This document shows positions 49,865 to 57,584 of a stretch of DNA of 64,000 nucleotides, piece by piece. The DNA comes from Desulfoplanes formicivorans (GTDB taxonomy: Bacteria > Desulfobacterota > Desulfovibrionia > Desulfovibrionales > Desulfomicrobiaceae): NCBI RefSeq assembly GCF_001748225.1, contig NZ_BDFE01000008.1, positions 62,001 to 126,000 of the forward strand, written 5' to 3'. A program made the position numbers and the translations under genes. How positions within the stretch are numbered: the first letter of the stretch is position 1; each line of letters opens with the position of its first letter. The notes under the pieces were generated by a model. It worked only from the letters and a program-made list of their open reading frames with translations, was not told the DNA's origin and ran no database searches.

Positions 49865-50220
49865 GGGGAATTTGTTCGTCACCGGGTGGCGGAACCCGGT
49901 TGTTGAGGGTGTTTACAAAAGTATGCAGGTCATGACGTACCCGTTCATGATGTGGGGGCATTGGCCTTGCTGTTGCCGGGGCCTCAGTGCTTCAGCCATG
50001 AATCCAGTACGTGTAGTCCTGTTCAGAAGGTACTGCAAGGCCAGGAAGTGTCTCTTTGGGGATACATGGTGCTTCCACGGGGCTACACCTTGGGGTGGGA
50101 TAAAATATAATAGTACGGTATTTCAGTGTGTTGTCATGTTCAGAAAACTGGCGTCAAAAATGCTTGTTGTGTGACGGTATGGTACTATTCATGTTTCCCA
50201 TCAACATAAGGAGTGTAGCA
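49865..50220. promoter_or_regulatory. Divergent control region between the sensor kinase and the exporter unit
   Basis: 356 bases with no gene. It holds a perfect 7-base inverted repeat ACCGGGT/ACCCGGT (49881-49900), a 9-base direct repeat TGTTCAGAA at 50020-50028 and 50137-50145, an imperfect -24/-12 site at 49961-49977, a better one at 50149-50164, and a TATAAT (50106-50111) without a fitting -35. The direct repeats are candidates for activator binding. Confidence 0.5.
50149..50164 (+). promoter_or_regulatory. Putative sigma54 promoter of the exporter unit
   Basis: TGGCGT, five bases, ATGCT: GG and GC are separated by exactly ten bases as in TGGCAC-N5-TTGC promoters. Expected start near 50175 leaves a leader of about 46 bases ending in a good ribosome site before the 60-residue gene. 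The regulator encoded across the gap belongs to the sigma54 activator class, which fits. Confidence 0.55.
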
Positions 50221-50403
50221 ATGGCAGAAGACAAAAAGGTCCAAGGAACTCTTTCCATGGATGCCATGGATGACGAGAATCCCTTTGAGGAATGCGAGCC
50301 CTGGTCTCCCATAGAGACCAAATTGGTGGTTGGATCGTTTATTACTGCGGGTATTTGCCTGGTGATTTTCGGGTATCTGATTAACAAATTTATCCTGAGT
50401 TAA
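50221..50403 (+). CDS. Small one-TM protein of the exporter unit
   Basis: 60 residues from the ATG giving MAEDKKVQGTLSMDAMDDE, with AAGGAG upstream. Acidic N-terminal half (FEECEPWSP), then one strong hydrophobic helix VVGSFITAGICLVIFGYLI with a basic end, so it is probably anchored in the inner membrane with the acidic half outside or inside unknown. No family recognised. It sits three bases before the next gene; likely an accessory subunit of the exporter. Confidence 0.75.
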   Translation: MAEDKKVQGTLSMDAMDDENPFEECEPWSPIETKLVVGSFITAGICLVIFGYLINKFILS

Positions 50404-50406
50404 GCC

Positions 50407-50658
50407 ATGCTTGATTTCAGACTAGTTCACGATGGAAAGAATTGGCTGGCCGATTGCGGTGAGATCACGGCCAAGGGCGATTCGTTGAGCGATCTGGACA
50501 GAAATCTCCAGAAGGAACTTGTGCGCAGGGAGCTGACCAAAGGGCTGTCTGAATACAAAGTCAGAATGACCTTTGACAACAAGTGCATGCCCCCATTCAT
50601 GCGCCAGTATGCCAACCACTATTTCAACAGAGTGGTCCATTTCACATTCGATAACTAG
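50407..50658 (+). CDS. Small soluble protein of the exporter unit, unknown function
   Basis: 83 residues, no signal or membrane segment. Begins MLDFRLVHDGKNWLADCG and ends HYFNRVVHFTFDN; the pattern of strands and an amphipathic helix (SDLDRNLQKELVRREL) suggests a small alpha/beta domain. I think it belongs to a conserved domain of unknown function (DUF5395-like), but cannot confirm this. Between the one-TM protein and the exporter with short spacing, so cotranscribed. Confidence 0.7.
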   Translation: MLDFRLVHDGKNWLADCGEITAKGDSLSDLDRNLQKELVRRELTKGLSEYKVRMTFDNKCMPPFMRQYANHYFNRVVHFTFDN

Positions 50659-50671
50659 AAAGGAGAGAATA

Positions 50672-52156
50672 ATGTCACCGGTATCAAGTTATGAAAACAG
50701 AAAGTGGTATTCCGGTATGCTCATCCAGGAAGACTGGTGGTCTGTCTGGCTGGGTATGACCTTTGTGGTTTTGGGACTTCTTTCAATCTTTGGCCCGGAT
50801 CTGGTGGGCTGGGTTGCCTATCCCCATGCCTGGGTTGCAGGAACTCCTTTTGAAAAAATGATCGCTCCCCTGGGCAAAGGGTATAAATCATGGGGTCCAT
50901 GGGGCGCTCTGATTGGTTCCTATGTCTTTATTACCATTCCGGTCTGCGTGGGTGCCTATTGCATGGGCTGGGATTTCAAGAAATTTTTGGGCGGCTGGAC
51001 ATGCATCTTTGTGATCACCTATGCCGTCTGGATCATTGGTCATCACGCCACCATCACGGCCACGTCCCGGGAATGGGGCAAATATGGCATTTCCTTTGGC
51101 TTGGGCCTGGGCGGTGGTGGTTCCTACATTCTTGCCCTGTTCGTCGGCCTGTTCATCGGTAACTTCATGAAGGGCTTTGCCAAGTATCTTTCCGAAGCAG
51201 CCAAGCCCGAATGGTTCATCAAGACCGCCATTGTGTTCCTGGGCGTCAAGGTCGGATATATGGCCATCAAGGCGGCAGGTTTTGTCATGGAACTGGCTGT
51301 TGCCGGTGCCGCTGCAACCATTGTTGCCTATCTCATCTTCTGGCCGGGAACCTATTTTATTGCCCGTCGTTTTTTCAGCTTTGGACGCAAGACCTCTGCG
51401 GTTCTGGCTTCGGGTATCTCCATCTGTGGTGTTTCCGCAGCCGTTGCAACAGCTGGTGCCGTGCGATCCAAACCCCTGGTTCCCATCATGGTTTCCGCGC
51501 TTATCGTTGTGTATGCTGTTATTGAGCTGGTTATCCTGCCCCCCATTTTTTCGGCAACCATGTCCAGTGAGCCGATCGTTGCCGGTGCAGCCATGGGTAT
51601 GTCCGTCAAAACTGATGGTGCCGATGGTGCTGCTGGTGCTGTTCTGGACGAACTCATGCGTTCTGCCAAGATGGAAGCCGATGGTGTGACCTATGAAGAG
51701 GGTTCCATTACCATCAGCGCCATCATGACCAAGGTATGGATCGACATGTTCATCGGTCTGTGGGCGTTTGTCCTGGCCATGGTCTGGGTGTACAAGGTGG
51801 ACAAAATCGAGGGGGAACATGTTCCGGCCTCGGAAGTATGGCACAGGTTCCCCAAGTTCGTTCTCGGGTATTTTCTGGCCTGGGCCATTTATCTGGCCGT
51901 GCTCTTTTTGACTCCGCATCTGGCTGTTGCTGCCAAGGTCGGAGCCATGCCTGTTGAAAAGGGCCTCAGAAAGCTGTTCTTCATGCTTACCTTTGTAAGT
52001 ATTGGCTGCATTACTGATTTCAAGAAGCTGGCCCAGTCTCATTTCGGCAAGCTGATCTTTGTGTACATGATCGCTTTGTTTGTCTACATCGTTCCCGTGG
52101 CCGTCATTGTTGCCTATGTCTTCCATCATGGCATGATGCCGCCCATGGCTGGTTAG
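50672..52156 (+). CDS. YeiH-family putative sulfate/anion exporter, enlarged form
   Basis: 494 residues from the ATG giving MSPVSSYENRKWYSG, preceded by AAGGAG. About a dozen hydrophobic helices. The core from about residue 150 (LALFVGLFIGN, KTAIVFLGVKVGY, SGISICGVSAAVATAGAV) is the UPF0324/YeiH fold, usually about 340 residues; here about 120 N-terminal residues with extra helices and a soluble insert before ITISAIMTKVWID are added. Family members are called sulfate exporters by prediction, and transport of sulfite, sulfonates or cysteate is discussed. In a sulfate reducer either import or export of sulfur oxyanions is possible. Confidence 0.88.
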   Translation: MSPVSSYENRKWYSGMLIQEDWWSVWLGMTFVVLGLLSIFGPDLVGWVAYPHAWVAGTPFEKMIAPLGKGYKSWGPWGALIGSYVFITIPVCVGAYCMGWDFKKFLGGWTCIFVITYAVWIIGHHATITATSREWGKYGISFGLGLGGGGSYILALFVGLFIGNFMKGFAKYLSEAAKPEWFIKTAIVFLGVKVGYMAIKAAGFVMELAVAGAAATIVAYLIFWPGTYFIARRFFSFGRKTSAVLASGISICGVSAAVATAGAVRSKPLVPIMVSALIVVYAVIELVILPPIFSATMSSEPIVAGAAMGMSVKTDGADGAAGAVLDELMRSAKMEADGVTYEEGSITISAIMTKVWIDMFIGLWAFVLAMVWVYKVDKIEGEHVPASEVWHRFPKFVLGYFLAWAIYLAVLFLTPHLAVAAKVGAMPVEKGLRKLFFMLTFVSIGCITDFKKLAQSHFGKLIFVYMIALFVYIVPVAVIVAYVFHHGMMPPMAG

Positions 52157-52229
52157 TGGTCAGGTAACAATTCCTGCCATGGCCCGGGTTCGATATCCGT
52201 AAGTTGATCATCGAATCCTTCAAAACGCT

Positions 52230-52267
52230 CGAAAGCCCGTCTCTGGTCATTGCCAGGCGGGCTTTCG
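52230..52267. terminator. Hairpin between the exporter and murI
   Basis: Ten-base perfect arms CGAAAGCCCG (52230-52239) and CGGGCTTTCG (52258-52267); the loop holds a second stem CTGG/CCAG. Lies between convergent genes. No clear T tract, so confidence is moderate. Confidence 0.5.
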
Positions 52268-52433
52268 GCGTTGATGAATCGGGGGCAGGGGAGACTTGTT
52301 GCCATCCTTTTTGCATTTTGCAGGCTTGTCCCCACGGCAACAGCGTGAAGTCTTCAGGTCCGTGCTGTCACACGTTGTCCTGAAAATCACTGGAAGATGA
52401 GGTGCAGACGACCTGCATGATGGCCTTTTGGGG

Positions 52434-53264
52434 TCAGAGATCCACGATTTCGACATCTCTGGAGGTGAGGGGTTGCTGAAGAAATATGCTCCCCACCCGG
52501 GCAAAACGGGAGGCCGAATCAGTCGCCAGAAAACGTGTGCTGCCCGGCTGCCGTGAGATGGTGCAAAGGTTTTGTCCCTTCAGGATGTTGGCCACCTCCA
52601 CGGCTGTGGTGCTTGCCGAATCCACCAGGGTCATGGTTGGTCCGGCAACCCTGGCAATGGCCGGGGCAAGGAGGGGGAAATGGGTGCATCCCAGAACCAG
52701 ACAATCGGGAGATGTTCCGGGGTGGTTTGCAAGAAGGTCATCCAGATAGCGTTTGGCAACAGATTCAACAATGCTTCCCGTGAGCCATCCCTCTTCGGCA
52801 AGAGCCACGAACAATGTGCAGGATGTGGACAGAACGGTCGCGTTTGGATCTATGGCATGGATGGCCTGCTGGTAGGCGCCTCTGGAAATGGTTGATTCCG
52901 TTCCCATGACCGCGATTTGTCGGTTCCTTGTGGCCCGGCATGCAGCCTGCGCCCCGGGTTTGACAACTCCGATGACCGGGACGGGAGCGCATTGTAGCGC
53001 AAGATCGGCCAGGGCCACGGAGGATACCGTGTTGCAGGCCACGACCAGCAGCTTGATCTGCTGGGAGATGAGCTTGGCCGCAACCTGCAGGGCATAGCGG
53101 GTGATGGTGTCCGGACTCTTGGTTCCGTAGGGAAGTCTGGCCGTGTCTCCCAGATAGATGAGGTTTTCATGGGGAAGTTGGTGACGTAGTGCCTTGAGCA
53201 CGGTCAGGCCGCCAACTCCGGAGTCGAATACGCCGATGGGAAGATGGGTGTGAACTGGGGTCAT
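52434..53264 (-). CDS. murI: Glutamate racemase
   Basis: 276 residues. Catalytic Cys pair in VVACNTVSS and LGCTHFPLL, with GVFDSGVGGLTVL at the N-terminus. Supplies D-glutamate for peptidoglycan. Begins one base past the stop of the upstream gene. Confidence 0.97.
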   Translation of the reverse strand: MTPVHTHLPIGVFDSGVGGLTVLKALRHQLPHENLIYLGDTARLPYGTKSPDTITRYALQVAAKLISQQIKLLVVACNTVSSVALADLALQCAPVPVIGVVKPGAQAACRATRNRQIAVMGTESTISRGAYQQAIHAIDPNATVLSTSCTLFVALAEEGWLTGSIVESVAKRYLDDLLANHPGTSPDCLVLGCTHFPLLAPAIARVAGPTMTLVDSASTTAVEVANILKGQNLCTISRQPGSTRFLATDSASRFARVGSIFLQQPLTSRDVEIVDL

Positions 53265-53265
53265 A

Positions 53266-54135
53266 CTATTGGGCTTGATCCTGGGAGAGGGTTTTGAAGA
53301 AAAGAACGAGGGGGCCGATGGTCGTACTCATGCGGATACACAAGTCGGCATGCCTGGGGGGCTCGGTGTCATCATGCATGTGGATATGGGTCATGGACTC
53401 GGGAAAACCTTGCTTGCGCAATTCCGTGTCAATCAAATAGCCAAGGGTCTCGGCATACTCCTGGAGCACCAAGACCGCACGTCCCTGGTCGTGAATGCTC
53501 TTGTCGGTAAGGCAGTAGCACAAGGAGAGGGCTTCCCGCTTGCCCATGGTGAATCCGAAAAGGAGTCGGGATGCCCTGGGAGCCATGTCCCGGACAAAGT
53601 GTGCGGTGACAAACCCGTTGCTCATGATCGGATGCCCGCAGGAAAGCACCTCTGTGGCCTTGGCCGTGCCGCAGATGGCCCGGGACATATAGGACTGAAA
53701 GATTGCCAGGATGAGCTTGAGGGGAATGGCCATGTGTACGTGACGGCTCGCCTCCATGACCCGCGACGCAACGTCCCGGTTGGCAGCGTGGAATCGTGTC
53801 AGGCTGGCCTGCAACGTCTCCGGGGAAAGACTTCCCTGGCGTATCAGCATTTCCCCGAGAAAGAGATGGGATTGTTCCTGGATGGCCAGAAGCTGGTTGA
53901 CCTGTTTAGACGTGAGAAAACCATGATCAATGGCGAGTTGGCCAAATCGTTTGGTGGATTTTGGAAGAATGTCCAGGATTTCACGCAGCTGTTCAGGGGA
54001 GAGCATACCCTGTTCCAGAGCCAGAATCCCCAGGGGCTGATTGATCGTGTCCTGCATGAGCAACGCCTTTTTGAGGTCGGACTTGGAAATGATCCCCTGA
54101 TCGTAAAGAAATTGGCCGAACAGTTTTCCATACAT
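53266..54135 (-). CDS. Protein with four MshEN-like repeats and an unknown C-terminal domain
   Basis: 289 residues, soluble. The N-terminal 115 residues are four short repeats of the type GQFLYDQGIISKSDLKKALL, GILALEQGMLSPEQL, GQLAIDHGFLTSKQVNQLL and GEMLIRQGSLSPETL, the pattern of MshE/GspE N-terminal domains, some of which bind cyclic-di-GMP. The rest (about 125-289) is not recognised. Between murI and hemW on the same strand. Could be a signalling or pilus-related factor. Confidence 0.75.
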   Translation of the reverse strand: MYGKLFGQFLYDQGIISKSDLKKALLMQDTINQPLGILALEQGMLSPEQLREILDILPKSTKRFGQLAIDHGFLTSKQVNQLLAIQEQSHLFLGEMLIRQGSLSPETLQASLTRFHAANRDVASRVMEASRHVHMAIPLKLILAIFQSYMSRAICGTAKATEVLSCGHPIMSNGFVTAHFVRDMAPRASRLLFGFTMGKREALSLCYCLTDKSIHDQGRAVLVLQEYAETLGYLIDTELRKQGFPESMTHIHMHDDTEPPRHADLCIRMSTTIGPLVLFFKTLSQDQAQ

Positions 54136-54154
54136 GGATGATCACCGGTCCTGG

Positions 54155-55294
54155 TCAATTGGCCTCTTGGATGAGAAATTCCGAAATGATCGTGTTGCTC
54201 ACAAGCATGCCCTCCGGAGTCAGACCAAGGAAGGCATCCTTGATGGTTGCCAGCCCGTGCTGGCACAGGGATTCAATGAGACAATCCAGCTGCTGCGCCT
54301 CCTGCTCCGACCTATGCGCCCGGAGCAGGTCCAGTCCCAGTCCTTTGCTCGTGCGCAACGAGAGCATGATCTGTTCATTGGTCAGGGTCGACCCTGCAAG
54401 AACTTCCCTGTTGGCACCAAGCTGCCTGTTTTGCAAGGACAATGCATAGGATTCGAGGTCATGGGGGTGTGTCCATCGGTTGTGAGAGATGGTAGACACG
54501 GCTGCAGGTCCCACGCCCAGGTAGTCCATGCCTTGCCAGTATCCTGTATTGTGATGGCTGTGCCTGTCGGGCAAACAAAAATTGGAAATTTCGTAATGGT
54601 CGTAGCCATGTGCGCCAAGCAGTGCCGAGCCTTCAAGAAACATGGCCGACTGGGTGTCCTCCGCAGGGAGCATGATCTTTTCGGCCTGGATATCCCGTTC
54701 AAGGGGGGTGCCGGGTTCAATGGTCAGTCCATAACAGGAAAGATGGTCCGGCTTCAACCTGGCAATGGTTTCAAGCTGATCCAGCCATTGATTCAGCGAT
54801 TGTCCGGGAATGCCCCATATGAAATCCAGGCCGATGTTGGTGAAACCGGCTGTACGGGCCTTGTCCAACGTCTGGATCGCCTGGTCGGGCGTATGGAGCC
54901 GACCGAGAATGGCCAGGAGATGGGAATCAAGCGACTGGACTCCCACGTTGAGGCGGTTCACTCCAAGATCGTGCAGCGATTGGAGGTAGGTCGTGTCATT
55001 GGCGGATTCCGGATTGGCTTCCAGGGTAATTTCTGCACCAGGAAGGACTTGGAATCGCATGAAAATGGTCGTCAGGATACGTTCGATATCCTGTGCCCAA
55101 AGCAGGGAGGGGGTTCCGCCGCCAAAATAAATGGTCTCAATGGTGGGGTGTTCCAACCGTTCGCTCCAGAAACAAAGTTCCTGGAGAAGGAGGTCTACAT
55201 AGGTTTGCATCCCTTTCCGGGAATAAGGGCCCGAAGCAAAGGCGCAATACCGGCATTTGCGGCGACAAAAGGGAACATGGATGTAGAGGAGCAT
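54155..55294 (-). CDS. hemW: HemW-like radical SAM heme chaperone
   Basis: 379 residues. MLLYIHVPFCRRKCRYCAF carries the CxxxCxxC SAM motif (Cys 10, 14, 17); FGGGTPSLL and the C-terminal GLTPEGMLVSNTII follow. The extra Cys of true HemN is absent, so this is the HemW type, which binds and transfers heme rather than oxidising coproporphyrinogen. Confidence 0.93.
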   Translation of the reverse strand: MLLYIHVPFCRRKCRYCAFASGPYSRKGMQTYVDLLLQELCFWSERLEHPTIETIYFGGGTPSLLWAQDIERILTTIFMRFQVLPGAEITLEANPESANDTTYLQSLHDLGVNRLNVGVQSLDSHLLAILGRLHTPDQAIQTLDKARTAGFTNIGLDFIWGIPGQSLNQWLDQLETIARLKPDHLSCYGLTIEPGTPLERDIQAEKIMLPAEDTQSAMFLEGSALLGAHGYDHYEISNFCLPDRHSHHNTGYWQGMDYLGVGPAAVSTISHNRWTHPHDLESYALSLQNRQLGANREVLAGSTLTNEQIMLSLRTSKGLGLDLLRAHRSEQEAQQLDCLIESLCQHGLATIKDAFLGLTPEGMLVSNTIISEFLIQEAN

Positions 55295-55423
55295 GAAGAG
55301 ACCGATGGTGCATGCTGGATGCGCAGCAACGTTTGATGTGACACGTCGCAGGTTGAGGACCGCAGGTATGAAGAAGAGCGTGTGGGCGTCTGTCCGACCC
55401 TGGTGCCGATTAATGAGTCGTGC

Positions 55424-55990
55424 TCATCGCTTGGCCATGACCTTTTCAAGCTCGCGGTGATAGCGTTCCATTTCCGAATAGATGCATCCGCAATACTGCT
55501 GTCTGTAGATGTTCCATTCCCTTGAAAGATCAATTCCCTGTTGCCAGCCTTCCCGGAAATCCTGATACAAAAAGGGGGTTTCCCCCTGACCTGCGATGTC
55601 GCGGCCAAGATCGGCAATGGTCTGATGGTTCTGAAACTTGCTGTACAGCAGGGTGGTTGAAAAACAATCAAAACCACCCCGTTTGGCCACGGACAGCGTT
55701 TTTTCCAGGCGCATGGCATAGCAGTGGAAACAGCGGTTCTTTTCCCGAAAGACCACGTTGCGCAGATAGGCGGCCGGGTCGTAATCCTTGTCCTTGTAAA
55801 TGACCGTGAGGTCCAACCGCTTGGCGGTTGCTTCCACCCCTTGCCGCCGTTTGAGATACTCCTGAAGCGGGTGGATGTTGGGGTTGAAATAGAGCCCTGT
55901 GACATCATAGCCCTGGGCCCTGAGGGCCTGGACGGGATAGATGGCACAGGGACCACAGCAGATATGCAGGAGTACGCGCTTGTTGTTCAT
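55424..55990 (-). CDS. queH: Epoxyqueuosine reductase QueH
   Basis: 188 residues. Cysteines in HICCGPCAIYP, NRCFHCYAMRL and YCGCIYSE match the QueH (DUF208) FeS/metal site. Final step of queuosine synthesis, replacing QueG. Starts five bases after the ribonuclease stop, so the pair is cotranscribed. Confidence 0.95.
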   Translation of the reverse strand: MNNKRVLLHICCGPCAIYPVQALRAQGYDVTGLYFNPNIHPLQEYLKRRQGVEATAKRLDLTVIYKDKDYDPAAYLRNVVFREKNRCFHCYAMRLEKTLSVAKRGGFDCFSTTLLYSKFQNHQTIADLGRDIAGQGETPFLYQDFREGWQQGIDLSREWNIYRQQYCGCIYSEMERYHRELEKVMAKR

Positions 55991-55995
55991 GGCCG

Positions 55996-57471
55996 TTACC
56001 TGTTGAGGGGGGCATCGGCAGAGACCAGAAATATATCCTTGGAAAATTCCTCTTCAAAACGATGAATCATATCCCGTTTGTGGTTGAGTATATATGTGAC
56101 CAGTTCGGGAGATGCGCAGTATTCAAAGGGAGAGGGACATTGTTTGCGTCGCAATTGTCTGTACATTTCCTTGAGGGTCTGGATCGCCTGCCATTCCAGG
56201 TTGCGTCGGATGCCCACACCCTTGCAGCTGGGACATGGCTCCATGCTCAGGGAAAGGGCAGAGGTGCCCAGACGCTGGCGGATGAGTTCCATGAGACCGA
56301 ATTTGGAAATCCGTCCCACGTCGGTTCGGGCCTTGTCTCCCTTGATGGCGGCACGCACGGTCTTTTCCACTTGCTGGATATGGCTTCTGTCCTTCATTTC
56401 GATAAAGTCGATAACCACCTGACCGCCGACATCGCGCAGCCGCAGCTGTCTGGGAATTTCTTCGGCTGCTTCAAGATTGGTCCGCAGGGCCATTTCCTTG
56501 AAATTTTTCTTGCCGCCGATTTTGCCCGAGTTGATGTCCACGGCCATGAGGGCTTCGGTCTGGTCGAAACAGAGCTGGCCGCCGCTTGGCAGGTTGACCT
56601 CCCTGCGAAAGATCTGGACAAGTTGGTTTTCGATATTGAAGCGTTCAAACAGGGTCTGTTCAAAATCCGTATGCTGTTTGACCATTTTGGTCCGCCGGGG
56701 ATAGAGAAGGGTCACGGTTTCCTTGACCATTTTGGCTGTTTCCTCGTGGTCGACCCATATTTCGCTCACATCCTGGGTGAAATAATCCCGTACCGCCCTG
56801 AAAGCCAGGTCTTTTTCCTCGTAGATCAGGCTCGGGGTGGATGCTTCAACCCCTTTCTTGCGGACTTCCTTCCATAGCCGCTTCAGGAATTGCAAATCTC
56901 TGCCAAGGGTTGTCTTGCTTTGGCCTTCACTTACCGTGCGGACAATAAGGCCGAGTCCTTCGGGAACCTTGAGTTCCTCGAAAATGGATTTGAGCCGTTC
57001 GCGTTCTTTGGGGTCTTCGATCTTGCGGGAAATGCCCAGCTGTTCACGTCCCGGAGTGAGGACAATGTATCGTCCGGGCAGGGACAGATAGGTGGTCAAA
57101 AAAGCGCCCTTGGAACCCGTGGGGTCTTTGACCACCTGGACCAGGACTTCCTGCCCCGGTTTGAGGGCTTCCTGGAGGGGGGGGTATTTGCTTCCCTTTC
57201 TTCGTTTGGTGCCGGGCTGGTAGTATTCTGGATGGACCTCGTCCACCTGCAAAAATCCGTTTTTGGGGGCACCATAGGAGATGAAGGCCGCTTGCAATGC
57301 GGCATCAATGTTGTGGATTTTTCCCTTGTAAATATTGCTTTTGGTTTTGCTTTGATGAACCATTTCTAGGTAGTATTCTTCGACCCGTCCGTCCTGGGTC
57401 AGAACCACCTCGACTTGTTCTCCTGGAAGAACACTGATGAACATTTTACGACGTTTTTTATTGGAGGCCAT
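55996..57471 (-). CDS. Rne/Rng family ribonuclease (RNase E/G)
   Basis: 491 residues, RNase G size with no E-type scaffold tail. N-terminal S1 domain (KSNIYKGKIHNIDAALQAAF), catalytic Asp pair in LMAVDINSGKI and VIDFIEMKDR, and the zinc-link CPSCKG. Endonuclease of rRNA and mRNA processing. Cotranscribed with queH. Confidence 0.97.
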   Translation of the reverse strand: MASNKKRRKMFISVLPGEQVEVVLTQDGRVEEYYLEMVHQSKTKSNIYKGKIHNIDAALQAAFISYGAPKNGFLQVDEVHPEYYQPGTKRRKGSKYPPLQEALKPGQEVLVQVVKDPTGSKGAFLTTYLSLPGRYIVLTPGREQLGISRKIEDPKERERLKSIFEELKVPEGLGLIVRTVSEGQSKTTLGRDLQFLKRLWKEVRKKGVEASTPSLIYEEKDLAFRAVRDYFTQDVSEIWVDHEETAKMVKETVTLLYPRRTKMVKQHTDFEQTLFERFNIENQLVQIFRREVNLPSGGQLCFDQTEALMAVDINSGKIGGKKNFKEMALRTNLEAAEEIPRQLRLRDVGGQVVIDFIEMKDRSHIQQVEKTVRAAIKGDKARTDVGRISKFGLMELIRQRLGTSALSLSMEPCPSCKGVGIRRNLEWQAIQTLKEMYRQLRRKQCPSPFEYCASPELVTYILNHKRDMIHRFEEEFSKDIFLVSADAPLNR

Positions 57472-57584
57472 GGTTTCCTCGTTTCTACGTGAAAAGTTGG
57501 AGACGATTCCGCTGATCTGCTTGTGATGGACTGCCTGGGCGAACCCGGCTTCCCGGGGATGGTACGAGCAGACATTGGGGCACG

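Noticed and set aside
50106-50111. TATAAT as the main promoter of the exporter unit
   Set aside because: No recognisable -35 at 16-18 bases; the -24/-12 site downstream is better placed.
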